Part shown: positions 16,740-25,438 of the stretch, one piece after another
Numbering within the stretch: position 1 is the first letter of the stretch
Layout: the number at the start of each line of letters is the position of its first letter
From: Pseudoruegeria sp. SHC-113
Lineage (GTDB): Bacteria > Pseudomonadota > Alphaproteobacteria > Rhodobacterales > Rhodobacteraceae
Assembly (NCBI RefSeq): GCF_025376885.1
Contig: NZ_JAHUBR010000001.1
Location: 744,001-808,000, forward strand
Reading direction: 5' to 3'
Length of the DNA stretch: 64,000 nt
Notes under the pieces: generated by a model
What the model was told of the DNA's origin: nothing
What the model saw: the letters and a program-made list of their open reading frames with translations, nothing else
The model's database searches: none
Position numbers and translations under genes: made by a program

Positions 16740-16742
16740 GCC

Positions 16743-18002
16743 ATGAGCGAGGTGAAGACGGGCGTGATGATCTGCGGCCACGGCTCCCGGAGCCAGGCTG
16801 CCGTCGATGAATTTGCCGTGCTGGCCGAGAAACTCCCCGCGCTTCTGCCGCCGGAGTGGAAGGTCGACTACGGCTATCTCGAATTTGCAAACCCGGTGAT
16901 CCGCGACGGGCTGGACCGCCTGCGCGAACAGGGCTGCGAGCGCATCCTCGCGGTGCCGGGGATGCTCTTTGCCGCGATGCACGCCAAGAACGACATCCCC
17001 ACCGTGCTCAACAGCTATGCCGCCAAACATGGCATCGAGGTCTCCTACGGGCGCGAGTTGGGCGTGGACCCGAAGATGATCGCCGCCGCCGCCGGGCGCA
17101 TCCGGGAGGCCGTGGCGCAGGCGGATGCCGAAAGCGGCCCCGTGCCGCTGGAGGAGACCTGCCTCGTCGTGATCGGGCGCGGGGCCTCGGACCCGGATGC
17201 CAACGCCAATGTCGCCAAGATCGCGCGGCTGCTGCACGAGGGCATCGGCTTTGGCTGGTGCGAGGTTGGCTATTCCGGCGTCACCTTTCCGCTGGTGGAG
17301 CCCTGCCTGCAACATGCTGCGAAACTGGGCTACAAGCGCATCGTCGTCTTCCCCTATTTCCTCTTCACCGGCATCCTGATCGACCGCATCTACGGCTTCA
17401 CCGATCAGGTAGCGGCCGAACACCCCGGCATTGAATTCGTGAAGGCGGGCTACCTGAACGATCACCCCAAGGTGCTGGAAACCTTCGCCGAACGCGTGCG
17501 CGAACAGGCCGGGGCCAACCCGCCGCCCAATTGCGGCACCTGCGGCTACCGCTCACAGGTGCTCTCGATCGAAGGGCAGGCCCCAGTGCATGTCGCCATC
17601 GAAGATCGCGCCAGCCATCCCGCCTTCGCCGATACACCGCCGCCGACCTGCGTCATGTGCAAATACCGCACCGAGGTGCTGGGGTTCGAGGCTGAGCTGG
17701 GCGCGGTGCAGGAAAGCCATCACCACCACGTCGAAGGGCAGGGTGCTTCCGCCCCCGGCTCTAACGTGGCCGATTGCAGCCTGTGCTCGACCTTCTGCAC
17801 CGGCCTCTGCCGCCTCGAAAAGGCGCATCACCACCATCATCACCACCACCACCATGGCGATGGGTACCACCATCATCATCATCACGATGACAGCCACCAC
17901 CATGACCACGATCACCACCACGATCATGATCACCACCACCCGGAATACCCCCACGCCAAACACCCCCACGGGCCCGAAAGCGCCCGCAAGGCAAAGGCAT
18001 AA
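16743..18002 (+). CDS. cbiX: sirohydrochlorin chelatase-type CbiX with Fe-S cysteines and a His-rich tail
   Basis: 419-residue two-domain class II chelatase. The first CbiX domain has the metal/catalytic His in MICGHGSRSQ (H13) and MLFAAMHAKNDIP; the second starts around residue 138 (CLVVIGRGASDPDANA) and includes KRIVVFPYFLFTGILIDRIY. After it come Cys groups NCGTCGY, CVMCKY and CSLCSTFCTGLC, which fit an iron-sulfur cluster. A tail (about residues 362-399) has 27 His in 38 residues. It inserts cobalt into an early tetrapyrrole in anaerobic-type pathways; here cobN for late insertion is also present, so CbiX may be the early chelatase, a cobalt buffer, or act elsewhere. First enzyme of the cobHLIJM operon. 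Confidence 0.88.
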   Translation: MSEVKTGVMICGHGSRSQAAVDEFAVLAEKLPALLPPEWKVDYGYLEFANPVIRDGLDRLREQGCERILAVPGMLFAAMHAKNDIPTVLNSYAAKHGIEVSYGRELGVDPKMIAAAAGRIREAVAQADAESGPVPLEETCLVVIGRGASDPDANANVAKIARLLHEGIGFGWCEVGYSGVTFPLVEPCLQHAAKLGYKRIVVFPYFLFTGILIDRIYGFTDQVAAEHPGIEFVKAGYLNDHPKVLETFAERVREQAGANPPPNCGTCGYRSQVLSIEGQAPVHVAIEDRASHPAFADTPPPTCVMCKYRTEVLGFEAELGAVQESHHHHVEGQGASAPGSNVADCSLCSTFCTGLCRLEKAHHHHHHHHHHGDGYHHHHHHDDSHHHDHDHHHDHDHHHPEYPHAKHPHGPESARKAKA

Positions 18003-18017
18003 GCTCCCCGCTTGGGC

Positions 18018-18053
18018 CCCCACTTTGTTCTTCAAATATCCCCGCCGGAGGCT
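18018..18053 (-). repeat. dispersed ATATTT repeat, short form, cbiX-cobH gap
   Basis: On the plus strand CCCACTTTGTTCTTCAAATA then TCCCCGCCGGAGGCTCC, the reverse of the element inside cobN. It lies between two plus-strand genes of one operon, antisense to them. Confidence 0.8.
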
Positions 18054-18088
18054 CCCCAGCCTCCCGCCAGACCTGAGGCAGGGCAAAT

Positions 18089-18733
18089 ATGCGCCCCTAT
18101 GAGAAAGATCCGCAGGCGATCTACGCCGAAAGCTTCGCCACCGTCCGGCGCGAAGCAAGGCTGGATCGCTTCCCGCCCGGCATGGAGCGGCTGGCAATTC
18201 GTCTGATCCACGCCTGCGGCATGGTCGAGGTGGCCGACAGGCTGGCCTTCTCGGAAAACGCGTATCGCGCCGGGCAGGCCGCGCTCGCCAAAGGCGCGCC
18301 GATTCTGTGCGATTGCGAGATGGTCGGCGCGGGCATCATCCGCCGCTACTTACCGGCTGAGAACGAGGTCATCGTGACCCTCAACGATCCCCGCGTGCCG
18401 GGCATGGCGCAGGAAATCGGCAACACCCGCTCCGCCGCCGCCGTGGAGCTTTGGGCCGAGCATCTGGAGGGCGCGGTCGTTGCCATCGGCAATGCGCCCA
18501 CGGCACTGTTCCATCTGCTCGAACTGCTCGACGCCGGCGCGCCGAAACCCGCCGTGATCCTCGGATTCCCGGTGGGCTTCGTGGGGGCTGCCGAAAGCAA
18601 GGCCGAACTGGCCGCCAACCCGCGCGGCTGCGATTTCGTCGCGCTCCGGGGCCGCCGCGGCGGCTCCGCCATCGCCTCCGCCGCTGTCAACGCGCTGGCG
18701 GCAGGGCTGCCCGAAGAAGGAAAACTGCAATGA
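18089..18733 (+). CDS. cobH: precorrin-8X methylmutase
   Basis: 214-residue CobH/CbiC enzyme moving the methyl group from C11 to C12 to form hydrogenobyrinate (or its cobalt analogue). The catalytic His is in RLIHACGMVEVADRL (H41), with PILCDCEMVGAGI, the NAPTALFHLLELL segment, and ILGFPVGFVGAAESKAEL. The stop overlaps the cobL start as ATGA. Between cbiX and this gene there is an 86-base gap containing a dispersed repeat. Confidence 0.95.
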   Translation: MRPYEKDPQAIYAESFATVRREARLDRFPPGMERLAIRLIHACGMVEVADRLAFSENAYRAGQAALAKGAPILCDCEMVGAGIIRRYLPAENEVIVTLNDPRVPGMAQEIGNTRSAAAVELWAEHLEGAVVAIGNAPTALFHLLELLDAGAPKPAVILGFPVGFVGAAESKAELAANPRGCDFVALRGRRGGSAIASAAVNALAAGLPEEGKLQ

Positions 18734-19935
18734 GCTCTCAGGCCTGGCTGCATATCGTCGGCATCGGCGAAGACGGGATGGAGGGCCTCACCCCGGCCAC
18801 CCGCGCCGTGGTGGAGGCCGCCGAGGTGATCATCGGCGGCGAGCGCCACCATGCGCTGTCCGACAGCCTCACGGCGGAGCGCCTTGCCTGGCCCTCGCCC
18901 TTTGACGCGCTGATCGACCAGCTCGAAGGCCTCAAAGGCAAGCGGGTGGTGGTTTTGGCCACGGGCGATCCGCTCTGGTATTCGGTTGGCGCGCGCATCG
19001 GCCGGGCGATTCCGCCCGGCGAAATCACCTATCACCCACAGCTTTCAGCCTTCCAGCTGGCCGCCGCGCGGATGGGCTGGTCGATGGCGGATCTCGAAAC
19101 GCTCACCGTGCATGGCCGCCCGGTGGAGCAGATGATCGCCTTCATCCAGCCCCACCAGCGCCTGCTGATCCTCACCACCGGGGCCGAGACGCCCGCCCAG
19201 ATTGCCCGCTTCCTCACCGAGCGCGGCTTCGGCGAAAGCCGGCTGAGCGTACTGGCCGCGATGGGGGGCACACGGGAAGAGCGCTTTGACGGGCTGGCCA
19301 AGGATTGGTCCCACGAGGTACCTGCCTTCAACACGCTGGCCGTGGAATGTATCGCCTTGCCTGAAGCCGCGCTTCTGCCGCGTGTGCCGGGGCTGGCGGA
19401 TGATCTTTTCCAGCACGACGGCACCATGACGAAACGCGAGGTCCGTGCGGCCACGCTGGCCAAGCTCATGCCGATGCGCGGCGCGCTTCTGTGGGACATC
19501 GGAACCGGCTGCGGCTCTGTCGCCGTGGAGTGGATGCGCGCCGCGCGCTACGCCCGCGCCATCGGCATCGAGCCCCGCGCCGACCGCCGCGCCATGGCCG
19601 CCGCCAATGCGCTGGCGCTGGGCACGCCCAAGCTCGAACTGCGCGACGGGCAGGTGCCCGAAGCGCTGGACGGCCTTGAAGCGCCGGATGCGATCTTCAT
19701 CGGCGGCGGGCTCTCCCGCGAAACCTTTGAAGCCGCTTGGTCTGCCCTGCGCCCGCTGGGCCGGCTCGTGGCCAATGCGGTGACGCTGGAGAGCGAAAGC
19801 GTGCTCGTGACGCTGCACAAGGAATACGGTGGCGATCTGGTGAAGCTCTCGGTGAACCGCGCCGAGCCTGTTGGCCCGCGCACCGGCTGGCGGCCGCTGA
19901 TGCCCGTCACCCAATGGAGCCTGATCAAGCGATGA
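18730..19935 (+). CDS. cobL: precorrin-6Y C5,15-methyltransferase (decarboxylating)
   Basis: 401-residue fusion of two methyltransferases. The N-terminal CobE/CbiE-type tetrapyrrole methylase covers about residues 1-200 (LHIVGIGEDGMEGLTPATRA, VVLATGDPLWYSVGARI). The C-terminal CbiT-type Rossmann methyltransferase begins near residue 225 (TKREVRAATLAKLMPMRGAL, SAM loop LLWDIGTGCGSVAVEW). It methylates C5 and C15 and removes the C12 acetate carboxyl. ATGA overlaps join it to cobH and cobI, giving strict translational coupling. Confidence 0.95.
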   Translation: MSSQAWLHIVGIGEDGMEGLTPATRAVVEAAEVIIGGERHHALSDSLTAERLAWPSPFDALIDQLEGLKGKRVVVLATGDPLWYSVGARIGRAIPPGEITYHPQLSAFQLAAARMGWSMADLETLTVHGRPVEQMIAFIQPHQRLLILTTGAETPAQIARFLTERGFGESRLSVLAAMGGTREERFDGLAKDWSHEVPAFNTLAVECIALPEAALLPRVPGLADDLFQHDGTMTKREVRAATLAKLMPMRGALLWDIGTGCGSVAVEWMRAARYARAIGIEPRADRRAMAAANALALGTPKLELRDGQVPEALDGLEAPDAIFIGGGLSRETFEAAWSALRPLGRLVANAVTLESESVLVTLHKEYGGDLVKLSVNRAEPVGPRTGWRPLMPVTQWSLIKR

Positions 19936-20639
19936 GTTCCCCCGGAAAGCTCTATGGCGTGGGCCTCGGCCCCGGCAACCCGGAGCTGATGACTCTCAAG
20001 GCCCACCGCCTGATCGCGCAGGCGACCACCGTGGCCTATCCGGCGCTCGCGGGCGGCGAGAGCTTCGCCCGCCGCATCGCCGCCGATGTGATCCCCGCCG
20101 GCGCACGGGAGATCGTGATGGACGTGCCGATGACGCCCGCCCGCGAACCGGCGCAGGCCGCCTACGACAAGGGTGCGGCCGAAATCGCCGTCGTGTTGGA
20201 GGCAGGTGAGGACGTTGTCTGCCTCTGCGAGGGCGATCCCTTCTTCTACGGCTCCTTCATGTATCTCTTCGCGCGGCTGTCGCAGCGGTTCGAGGTGGAG
20301 GTGGTGCCCGGCGTCACCTCCGTCACCGCCTGTGCGGCGGAGGCCGGGATGCCGCTGTCGGCCCGCAATGAGCGCGTCACCATCCTGCCCGGCCCGCTGC
20401 CGGAGGCGGAACTGCGCGCCCGCGTGGAAGGGGCCGAGAGCGTGGTGCTGATGAAGGTGGGCCGCCACCTGCCCAAGATCCGGCGCGTGTTCGACGGCCT
20501 CGGCCTGACCCACCGCGCCACCTATGTGGAGCGCGCGACGCTGCCCGAGCAGAAGGTGCTTCCGTTAAGCGAAGCCCCGGAAACCGCGCCCTATTTCTCG
20601 ATGATTCTGCTGACGAAAGGTGCCGATCCATGGCTCTGA
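19932..20639 (+). CDS. cobI: precorrin-2 C20-methyltransferase
   Basis: 235-residue SAM-dependent tetrapyrrole methylase: GVGLGPGNPELMTLKAHRLI at the N-terminus, the GDPFFYGSFMYLF loop and EVVPGVTSVTACAAEAGMPL. These features point to the CobI/CbiL branch. The start at 19932 overlaps the cobL stop, and the 3' end overlaps cobJ by ten bases. Confidence 0.94.
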   Translation: MSSPGKLYGVGLGPGNPELMTLKAHRLIAQATTVAYPALAGGESFARRIAADVIPAGAREIVMDVPMTPAREPAQAAYDKGAAEIAVVLEAGEDVVCLCEGDPFFYGSFMYLFARLSQRFEVEVVPGVTSVTACAAEAGMPLSARNERVTILPGPLPEAELRARVEGAESVVLMKVGRHLPKIRRVFDGLGLTHRATYVERATLPEQKVLPLSEAPETAPYFSMILLTKGADPWL

Positions 20640-22432
20640 CCCCCATCGTGATCTGCCTCAACCGCTCCGGCGAACCCACCGCCCGCCGCGTGGCGCAAGC
20701 CCTTGGCGCGCCCGTTCATGGCCGCGAGGGCCGGGTGGATGTGGCCGATGCCTTCTTCCCGGACGCGCTGGAGCACATCCGCACGCTTTTCGCCGCGGGC
20801 ACACCGGTGATCGGCGTCTGCGCCGCCGGGATCCTGATCCGTGCCGTCGCGCCTTTGTTGGTGGATAAAACCAAAGAGCCGCCGGTGGTGGCGGTCTCAG
20901 ATGATGGCGGTGTCGTGGTGCCGCTGCTGGGCGGCCATCGCGGGGCGAACCGCTTGGCAAGCGAAATCGCGCAAGCGCTGGAGGCCACCGCCGCCGTCAC
21001 CACGGCAGGCGATGTGGCGCTGGGTGTGGCGCTGGATGCGCCGCCCGCAGGGTATCGGCTGGCCAACCCGCAAGACGCGAAATCGGTGATGGCGCGGCTG
21101 CTTGCCGGGGAAACCCCGCGCGTGGAAGGCGAAAACATCTTTGGGCTGAAGGCCTCGGCCACCGGCACGCTTACGATGTCGGTGGGCGAGACTCCTTCCC
21201 AAGCCGATCTGCGCTACCATCCGCAGAGCTATACGCTCGGGCTGGGCTGTGCGCGCAACGCCGACCCGGAGGAACTCTGGGCGCTGGTTCAGGAGGTTCT
21301 CTCCGAGGCCAACATCGCGCCGGAGGCCGTGGCCAGCGTGAACTCCATCGACCTGAAAGGCGATGAGCCCGCAATGAACGTCGTCGCACAGCGCCTTGGC
21401 GTGCCCCTGCGCCTCTTCACCGCGCAGGAGTTGGAAGCCGAGGCCGCGCGGCTGGAAACCCCCTCTGAGGTCGTCTTTGCCGAAGTCGGCTGCCACGGCG
21501 TGAGCGAAGGTGCCGCGCTGGCGGCAGCGGGGCAGGGCGGAACGCTTGCCGTGGCCAAGCGCAAGACGGCCAACACAACGGCGGCGCTGGCGAAAGCTCC
21601 CGAACCGATCCTTGATCTGCCGGGCCGCGCGCGCGGGCGGCTCTCGATCATCGGCATCGGCCCCGGTCAGCATTCCTGGCGCACGCCCGAGGCCAGCGCG
21701 CTGGTGGCGCAGGCCGAGGAGCTGGTGGGCTACGGGCTCTATATCGATCTGCTCGGCCCGCTCGCGGCGGGCAAGGAGCGTTCCGATTTCCCGCTCGGCG
21801 GCGAGGAAGATCGCTGCCGCTTCGCGATGGAACAGGCTGGCAAGGGCAAGAACGTGGCCCTGATCTGCTCGGGCGATGCGGGGATCTACGCCATGGGTGC
21901 GTTGGTGTTCGAACTGCTGGACCGTGGGCCCGAAGCCATGGGCGTCACGGATGCCGCGCGCCGCGTGGAGGTGATCTGCACCCCCGGCGTTTCCGCGCTG
22001 CAAGGGGCCGCTGCCCGTGCTGGCGCGCCGCTGGGGCATGATTTCTGCGCCATATCACTCTCCGATCTGCTCACCCCGCGCGAGGACATCGTGAAGCGCC
22101 TGCACGCCGCCGCCGAGGGCGATTTCGTGATCGCCTTCTACAATCCGGTGTCCATGCGCCGCCGCACCCTGCTGGCCGAGGCCCGCGAGATCCTACTCAA
22201 GCACCGCCCCGCCGATACGCCCGTGATGCTGGCCTCCTCACTGGGCCGCCCGGAAGAACACATCCGCTACCGCAAACTGAGCGAGTTGGAGGTGGACGAG
22301 GTGGACATGCTCACCGTTGTGCTCGTCGGCTCGTCCCACTCCCGCCTTGCGCAGCTGGGCGAGGGGCCGCGCATGTTCACCCCGCGCGGCTATGCCCGCA
22401 AGATCGACGGCGATCTTGCCAAACCGGCTTAA
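20630..22432 (+). CDS. cobJ: CbiG/CobE-CobJ fusion: precorrin-3B C17-methyltransferase with CbiG domain
   Basis: 600-residue bifunctional protein. Residues 1-125 resemble the CbiG N-terminal domain (VIGVCAAGILIRAVAPLLVD, VVPLLGGHRGANRLASEIA). About 200-325 resemble the CbiG C-terminal/CobE domain (YTLGLGCARNADPEELWALV, SVNSIDLKGDEPAMNVVAQR). From about 337 a CobJ methylase follows (LSIIGIGPGQHSWRTPEASA, CSGDAGIYAMGALVFELLD, EVICTPGVSALQGAAARAG). CobJ methylates C17 and drives ring contraction. CbiG opens the delta-lactone in the anaerobic route, so the fusion fits a pathway mixing aerobic and anaerobic parts. The start at 20630 overlaps cobI. Confidence 0.92.
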   Translation: MALTPIVICLNRSGEPTARRVAQALGAPVHGREGRVDVADAFFPDALEHIRTLFAAGTPVIGVCAAGILIRAVAPLLVDKTKEPPVVAVSDDGGVVVPLLGGHRGANRLASEIAQALEATAAVTTAGDVALGVALDAPPAGYRLANPQDAKSVMARLLAGETPRVEGENIFGLKASATGTLTMSVGETPSQADLRYHPQSYTLGLGCARNADPEELWALVQEVLSEANIAPEAVASVNSIDLKGDEPAMNVVAQRLGVPLRLFTAQELEAEAARLETPSEVVFAEVGCHGVSEGAALAAAGQGGTLAVAKRKTANTTAALAKAPEPILDLPGRARGRLSIIGIGPGQHSWRTPEASALVAQAEELVGYGLYIDLLGPLAAGKERSDFPLGGEEDRCRFAMEQAGKGKNVALICSGDAGIYAMGALVFELLDRGPEAMGVTDAARRVEVICTPGVSALQGAAARAGAPLGHDFCAISLSDLLTPREDIVKRLHAAAEGDFVIAFYNPVSMRRRTLLAEAREILLKHRPADTPVMLASSLGRPEEHIRYRKLSELEVDEVDMLTVVLVGSSHSRLAQLGEGPRMFTPRGYARKIDGDLAKPA

Positions 22433-22445
22433 GAAGGAAGCAACC

Positions 22446-23237
22446 ATGACCGTCTATTTCATCGGCGCCGGGCCGGGCGATCCGGAACTGCTCACGCTCA
22501 AGGCACAGAAACGCATCGGGGCCTGCCCTGTCTGCCTCTATGCGGGCTCGCTGGTGCCGGCTGAAGTGGTGGCCTGCGCACCCGAGGGCGCGCGGGTAAT
22601 GGACACCGCCGCCATGACGCTGGAGGAAACCCACGCCGAGATCTTGGCAGCGCACGCGCGTGGCGAGGATGTCGCCCGCGTGCATTCCGGCGATCCCTCG
22701 CTCTACGGCGCGATCGCCGAGCAGATCCGCCGCCTGAAGGCCGATGGCATCGCTTACGAGATCATCCCCGGCGTGCCCGCCTATGCGGCAGCAGCGGCGG
22801 CGTTGGGGCAGGAGCTGACGATCCCAGAAATTGCGCAGTCCATCGTGCTGACGCGCATGTCGATGCAGTCGACCTCCATGCCCGCAGGCGAGACGCTGGA
22901 GAATTTCGCCCGCACCGGCGCGACGCTGGCGATCCACCTAGCGGTGCGCAACATGCGCGAGATCGAGCGCGTGCTCACCCCACACTACGGCGCGGACTGC
23001 CCCGTGGTGGTGGCCTATCGCGTGGGCTGGCCCGATCAGATCCTGTTGCGCGGCACGCTGACTGATATCCGCCAGAAGGTGCGCACGGAGAAGATCACCC
23101 GCACGGCGCTGATTCTCGTCGGCCCGGCGCTGGAGTCAGGGCGCGACTTCAAGGACTCGGCCCTTTATGATCCGGCCAAGCCCCACGTGCTACGGCCCGT
23201 GGTTGGTGTCGATCTGGTGGAGCCCCACAACACCTAG
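22446..23237 (+). CDS. cobM: precorrin-4 C11-methyltransferase
   Basis: 263-residue tetrapyrrole methylase of the CobM/CbiF type: N-terminal VYFIGAGPGDPELLTLKAQK, VARVHSGDPSLYGAIAEQI, YEIIPGVPAYAAAAAALGQE, and the CobM-specific RMSMQSTSMPAGETLENFA. ATG 22446 is preceded by AAGGAAG. It is the last gene of the operon. cobA, cobF, cobG/cobZ, cobK and cobB are not in the window, so the pathway must be completed elsewhere. Confidence 0.95.
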   Translation: MTVYFIGAGPGDPELLTLKAQKRIGACPVCLYAGSLVPAEVVACAPEGARVMDTAAMTLEETHAEILAAHARGEDVARVHSGDPSLYGAIAEQIRRLKADGIAYEIIPGVPAYAAAAAALGQELTIPEIAQSIVLTRMSMQSTSMPAGETLENFARTGATLAIHLAVRNMREIERVLTPHYGADCPVVVAYRVGWPDQILLRGTLTDIRQKVRTEKITRTALILVGPALESGRDFKDSALYDPAKPHVLRPVVGVDLVEPHNT

Positions 23238-23240
23238 GAT

Positions 23241-23281
23241 ATTGCTGCGCGCGCAAGCGAAATTGCTGCGCGCGCGAGCGT
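23241..23281. repeat. two-copy 21-base tandem repeat after cobM
   Basis: ATTGCTGCGCGCGCAAGCGAA is followed at once by ATTGCTGCGCGCGCGAGCG, differing at one base. Just downstream of the cobM stop; no further copies were seen, so this is not an array. Confidence 0.6.
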
Positions 23282-23383
23282 GCCGAAGGCGCATCAGGCG
23301 GGCGGAAGCCCTTGGGCCTTCACAATAAATTCTTGAATCTCCGCTAGGCTCTGGCACGTTAAGACTCATTAAGGAGCACGGCC

Positions 23384-23728
23384 ATGTCGGAATATCTGCC
23401 CAGGGAAGTGCGCGAAGGGCTGGAGCAGGCCCGCCGCCGCGATGCCAAGATCATCTCCCGCCTGCGGGTGCATTCGGGCGATCAGGTGTTCCGTATCCTC
23501 TCGATGACAGAGGAAGGCTTCACGCTCGAGGGCGAGAAGGGCTTGCGCGGCTTCGTGGAGATTTACGAAGGCAACCGGCCGATTTCGCAATGCCTGATCG
23601 TTCGGGCCGACTCAGATGGCGACGAGGTGCGTTACATCTTCAAGCGCCGCTCCCCGATCCGAGACAGCGCCGCATTGGATTTCGCCGAGCCGGACAACAA
23701 GCCTGCCGGTTTCCTGCCGCGCCACTAG
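23384..23728 (+). CDS. conserved small cytoplasmic protein, function unknown
   Basis: 114 residues, highly charged at the N-terminus (MSEYLPREVREGLEQARRRD). An S-shaped beta-rich middle (RLRVHSGDQVFRILSMTEEG and GLRGFVEIYEGNRPISQCLI) resembles small beta-barrel or PilZ-like domains, but the PilZ c-di-GMP motif (RxxxR, D/NxSxxG) is not clear. A strong ribosome site (TTAAGGAGC) precedes ATG 23384. It is monocistronic and ends 4 bases from the convergent VOC gene. Confidence 0.72.
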   Translation: MSEYLPREVREGLEQARRRDAKIISRLRVHSGDQVFRILSMTEEGFTLEGEKGLRGFVEIYEGNRPISQCLIVRADSDGDEVRYIFKRRSPIRDSAALDFAEPDNKPAGFLPRH

Positions 23729-23731
23729 CCG

Positions 23732-24097
23732 TCAGGGCGCTTTCGGCTCCCAAAGCTCGATCGGGTTGCCTTCCGGATCCTGCAGCCGCGCAAAGCGCCC
23801 GATGGGCATGGGATCGCTTTCCGTCACCTCAATTCCCGCGGCGCGCAGCTGCGCCAACATTGCATCCATGTCGCTCACCCGGAAATTCAGCATGAAAGCC
23901 TGCGCCGGATCGCCGAAGTAATCGGTATCTGCCGGGAAAGGGGCGAAGACGGTGGGGCCACCTTCGGGCGTCCAGGGCTGGCTGTCGAAATCCTGCGGCA
24001 CCTGCGCGATGCCGAGGTGGGTGTCATACCAGGCCGCGAGCGCCGCCGGATCCTTGCTGCGAAAGAAGACCCCGCCAAAGCCGATCACCTTTTCCAT
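23732..24097 (-). CDS. VOC/glyoxalase-fold protein
   Basis: 121-residue single-module vicinal oxygen chelate protein: VIGFGGVFFRSKDPAALAAW, YDTHLGI, MLNFRVSDMDAMLAQLRAAG and the terminal RFARLQDPEGNPIELWEP, the usual C-terminal metal-ligand strand. The substrate is unknown (glyoxalase, dioxygenase or antibiotic-binding type). The start is ATG 24097 with AGGAGG upstream; the 12 codons further upstream are unlikely. Confidence 0.85.
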   Translation of the reverse strand: MEKVIGFGGVFFRSKDPAALAAWYDTHLGIAQVPQDFDSQPWTPEGGPTVFAPFPADTDYFGDPAQAFMLNFRVSDMDAMLAQLRAAGIEVTESDPMPIGRFARLQDPEGNPIELWEPKAP

Positions 24098-24151
24098 GCC
24101 GTTTCCTCCTGAACATCCGCCCAAGGATAGCATGGCCGGGGCGCAGCGTCG

Positions 24152-25342
24152 CTATTGCAGATCGCCGAAGGCCGCCGCCAGCCGCTCCACCGCTTCCTGC
24201 ACGCGGGCGCGCGGCATGCCGAGGTTGAAGCGCAGGAAGCTCTCGCCCCCGGTGCCCAGCGTATGGCCCGGCGTGGCGGCGATGCGCGCGTCCTTGAACA
24301 CCCGGCGCTGGAATTCCTCCCGCACCATGCCCGTGCCTGCGAAATCCACCCACGAGAGGTAGGTGGACTCCATCGGCATGAACGAAAGCCCCGGAATGGC
24401 GGCGATCCCCTCGCCAAAAAGCGCGGCATTGCCCGCCAGATAGGCCCGCAGCTCATCCACCCAAGCCGCGCCCGCCGGGGAATAGGCGGCCTCCATCAGC
24501 ACGATCCCGAAGAGGTTCGGGTTGATGTCGAAGCCACGATAGAACCGCCCGAAGCGCTCCCGCAGGGCCGGATCGGGGATCGTCACACAGCCGCAGCGCG
24601 TGCCCGCGATGTTGAACGTCTTGGAGGCCGAGGTGGTGATGATCAGCCGGTCCGTGATCTCGGGGCAGGCGACCGGCATCGGCAGGTGGGTCTGGCCCGG
24701 GAAGGTCAGATCATGGTGGATCTCGTCGGAGACAAGGATCAGATCGTGGTGCTTGCAGAAATCGGCCAGTTGCGAGAGTTCGGACTGCGTCCAGACGCGC
24801 CCCGCCGGGTTGTGCGGCGAGGAAAACAGCACCATCTTCTCGCGGCCCGTCATCATGCCGTCGTAGGCGGCGAAATCCATCGTGTAGCGGCCGTCCTCCT
24901 GCATCAGTGGAAGCTCCGTCAGATTGCGGCCTGTCTTGCCGATCTTGATCGCGAATTCGTGGTAGACGGGCGAGAAGATCGCCACGTGATCCTCGGGCTC
25001 CGTGAAGCACTGGATCGCCATGGCGATGCCGTGGCCCAACCCGTAGGTCGTGAACATGTGGTCGGTGTCCAGCGCCCAGCCGTGGCGCTCCTGCATCCAC
25101 CAGCGCACGGACTCGTTGAAGCTCTCCAGCCCGCAGAAATAGCCGTAGTTGGCCTTTTCAAGCTGCGCTTTCACGGCATCCTGCAAGAAGTCCGGCGCGC
25201 GGAAATCCATATCCGCGATCCACATCGCCAGCCCATCTTCCTGCGGCACGCCAAAGGCGCGCTCCATCAGATCCCATTTGGAGGAATTGCTCCCCCGGCG
25301 GTCGATGATCTCATCAAAGGGGCTGGCGGTGTCGAGGCTCAT
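24152..25342 (-). CDS. PatB/MalY-type cystathionine beta-lyase
   Basis: 396-residue fold-type I PLP enzyme. N-terminal NSSKWDLMERAF and MWIADMDFRAPDF are typical of the MalY/PatB group; the PLP-binding regions are SSPHNPAGRVWTQSEL, LVSDEIHHDLTFPG, and the Schiff-base Lys in IITTSASKTFNIAG. Such enzymes cleave cystathionine or other cysteine conjugates to give a thiol, pyruvate and ammonia. The start is ATG 25342 after CCGGAGACATCC; ten codons upstream are also open. It is divergent from the deformylase genes. Confidence 0.9.
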   Translation of the reverse strand: MSLDTASPFDEIIDRRGSNSSKWDLMERAFGVPQEDGLAMWIADMDFRAPDFLQDAVKAQLEKANYGYFCGLESFNESVRWWMQERHGWALDTDHMFTTYGLGHGIAMAIQCFTEPEDHVAIFSPVYHEFAIKIGKTGRNLTELPLMQEDGRYTMDFAAYDGMMTGREKMVLFSSPHNPAGRVWTQSELSQLADFCKHHDLILVSDEIHHDLTFPGQTHLPMPVACPEITDRLIITTSASKTFNIAGTRCGCVTIPDPALRERFGRFYRGFDINPNLFGIVLMEAAYSPAGAAWVDELRAYLAGNAALFGEGIAAIPGLSFMPMESTYLSWVDFAGTGMVREEFQRRVFKDARIAATPGHTLGTGGESFLRFNLGMPRARVQEAVERLAAAFGDLQ

Positions 25343-25438
25343 GGATGTCTCCGGATTGTCTTGCGCTGCCACGCTAAACCTTCACCGCGCGAGCGCAACC
25401 CCGTTGCACCAAGGGCAGGGCTGCCTTACATGAGCGCC

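Noticed and set aside
17553-18197. Apparent hydrophobic protein opposite the cbiX tail (Val/Met-rich), and a similar one opposite the cobW His tract
   Set aside because: It is simply the complement of CAT/CAC/GAT codons of the His/Asp tracts; GTG/ATG/ATC read as Val, Met and Ile.
23241-23281. CRISPR-like or phase-variable repeat after cobM
   Set aside because: Only two adjacent 21-base copies with no spacers and no further repeats; not an array.
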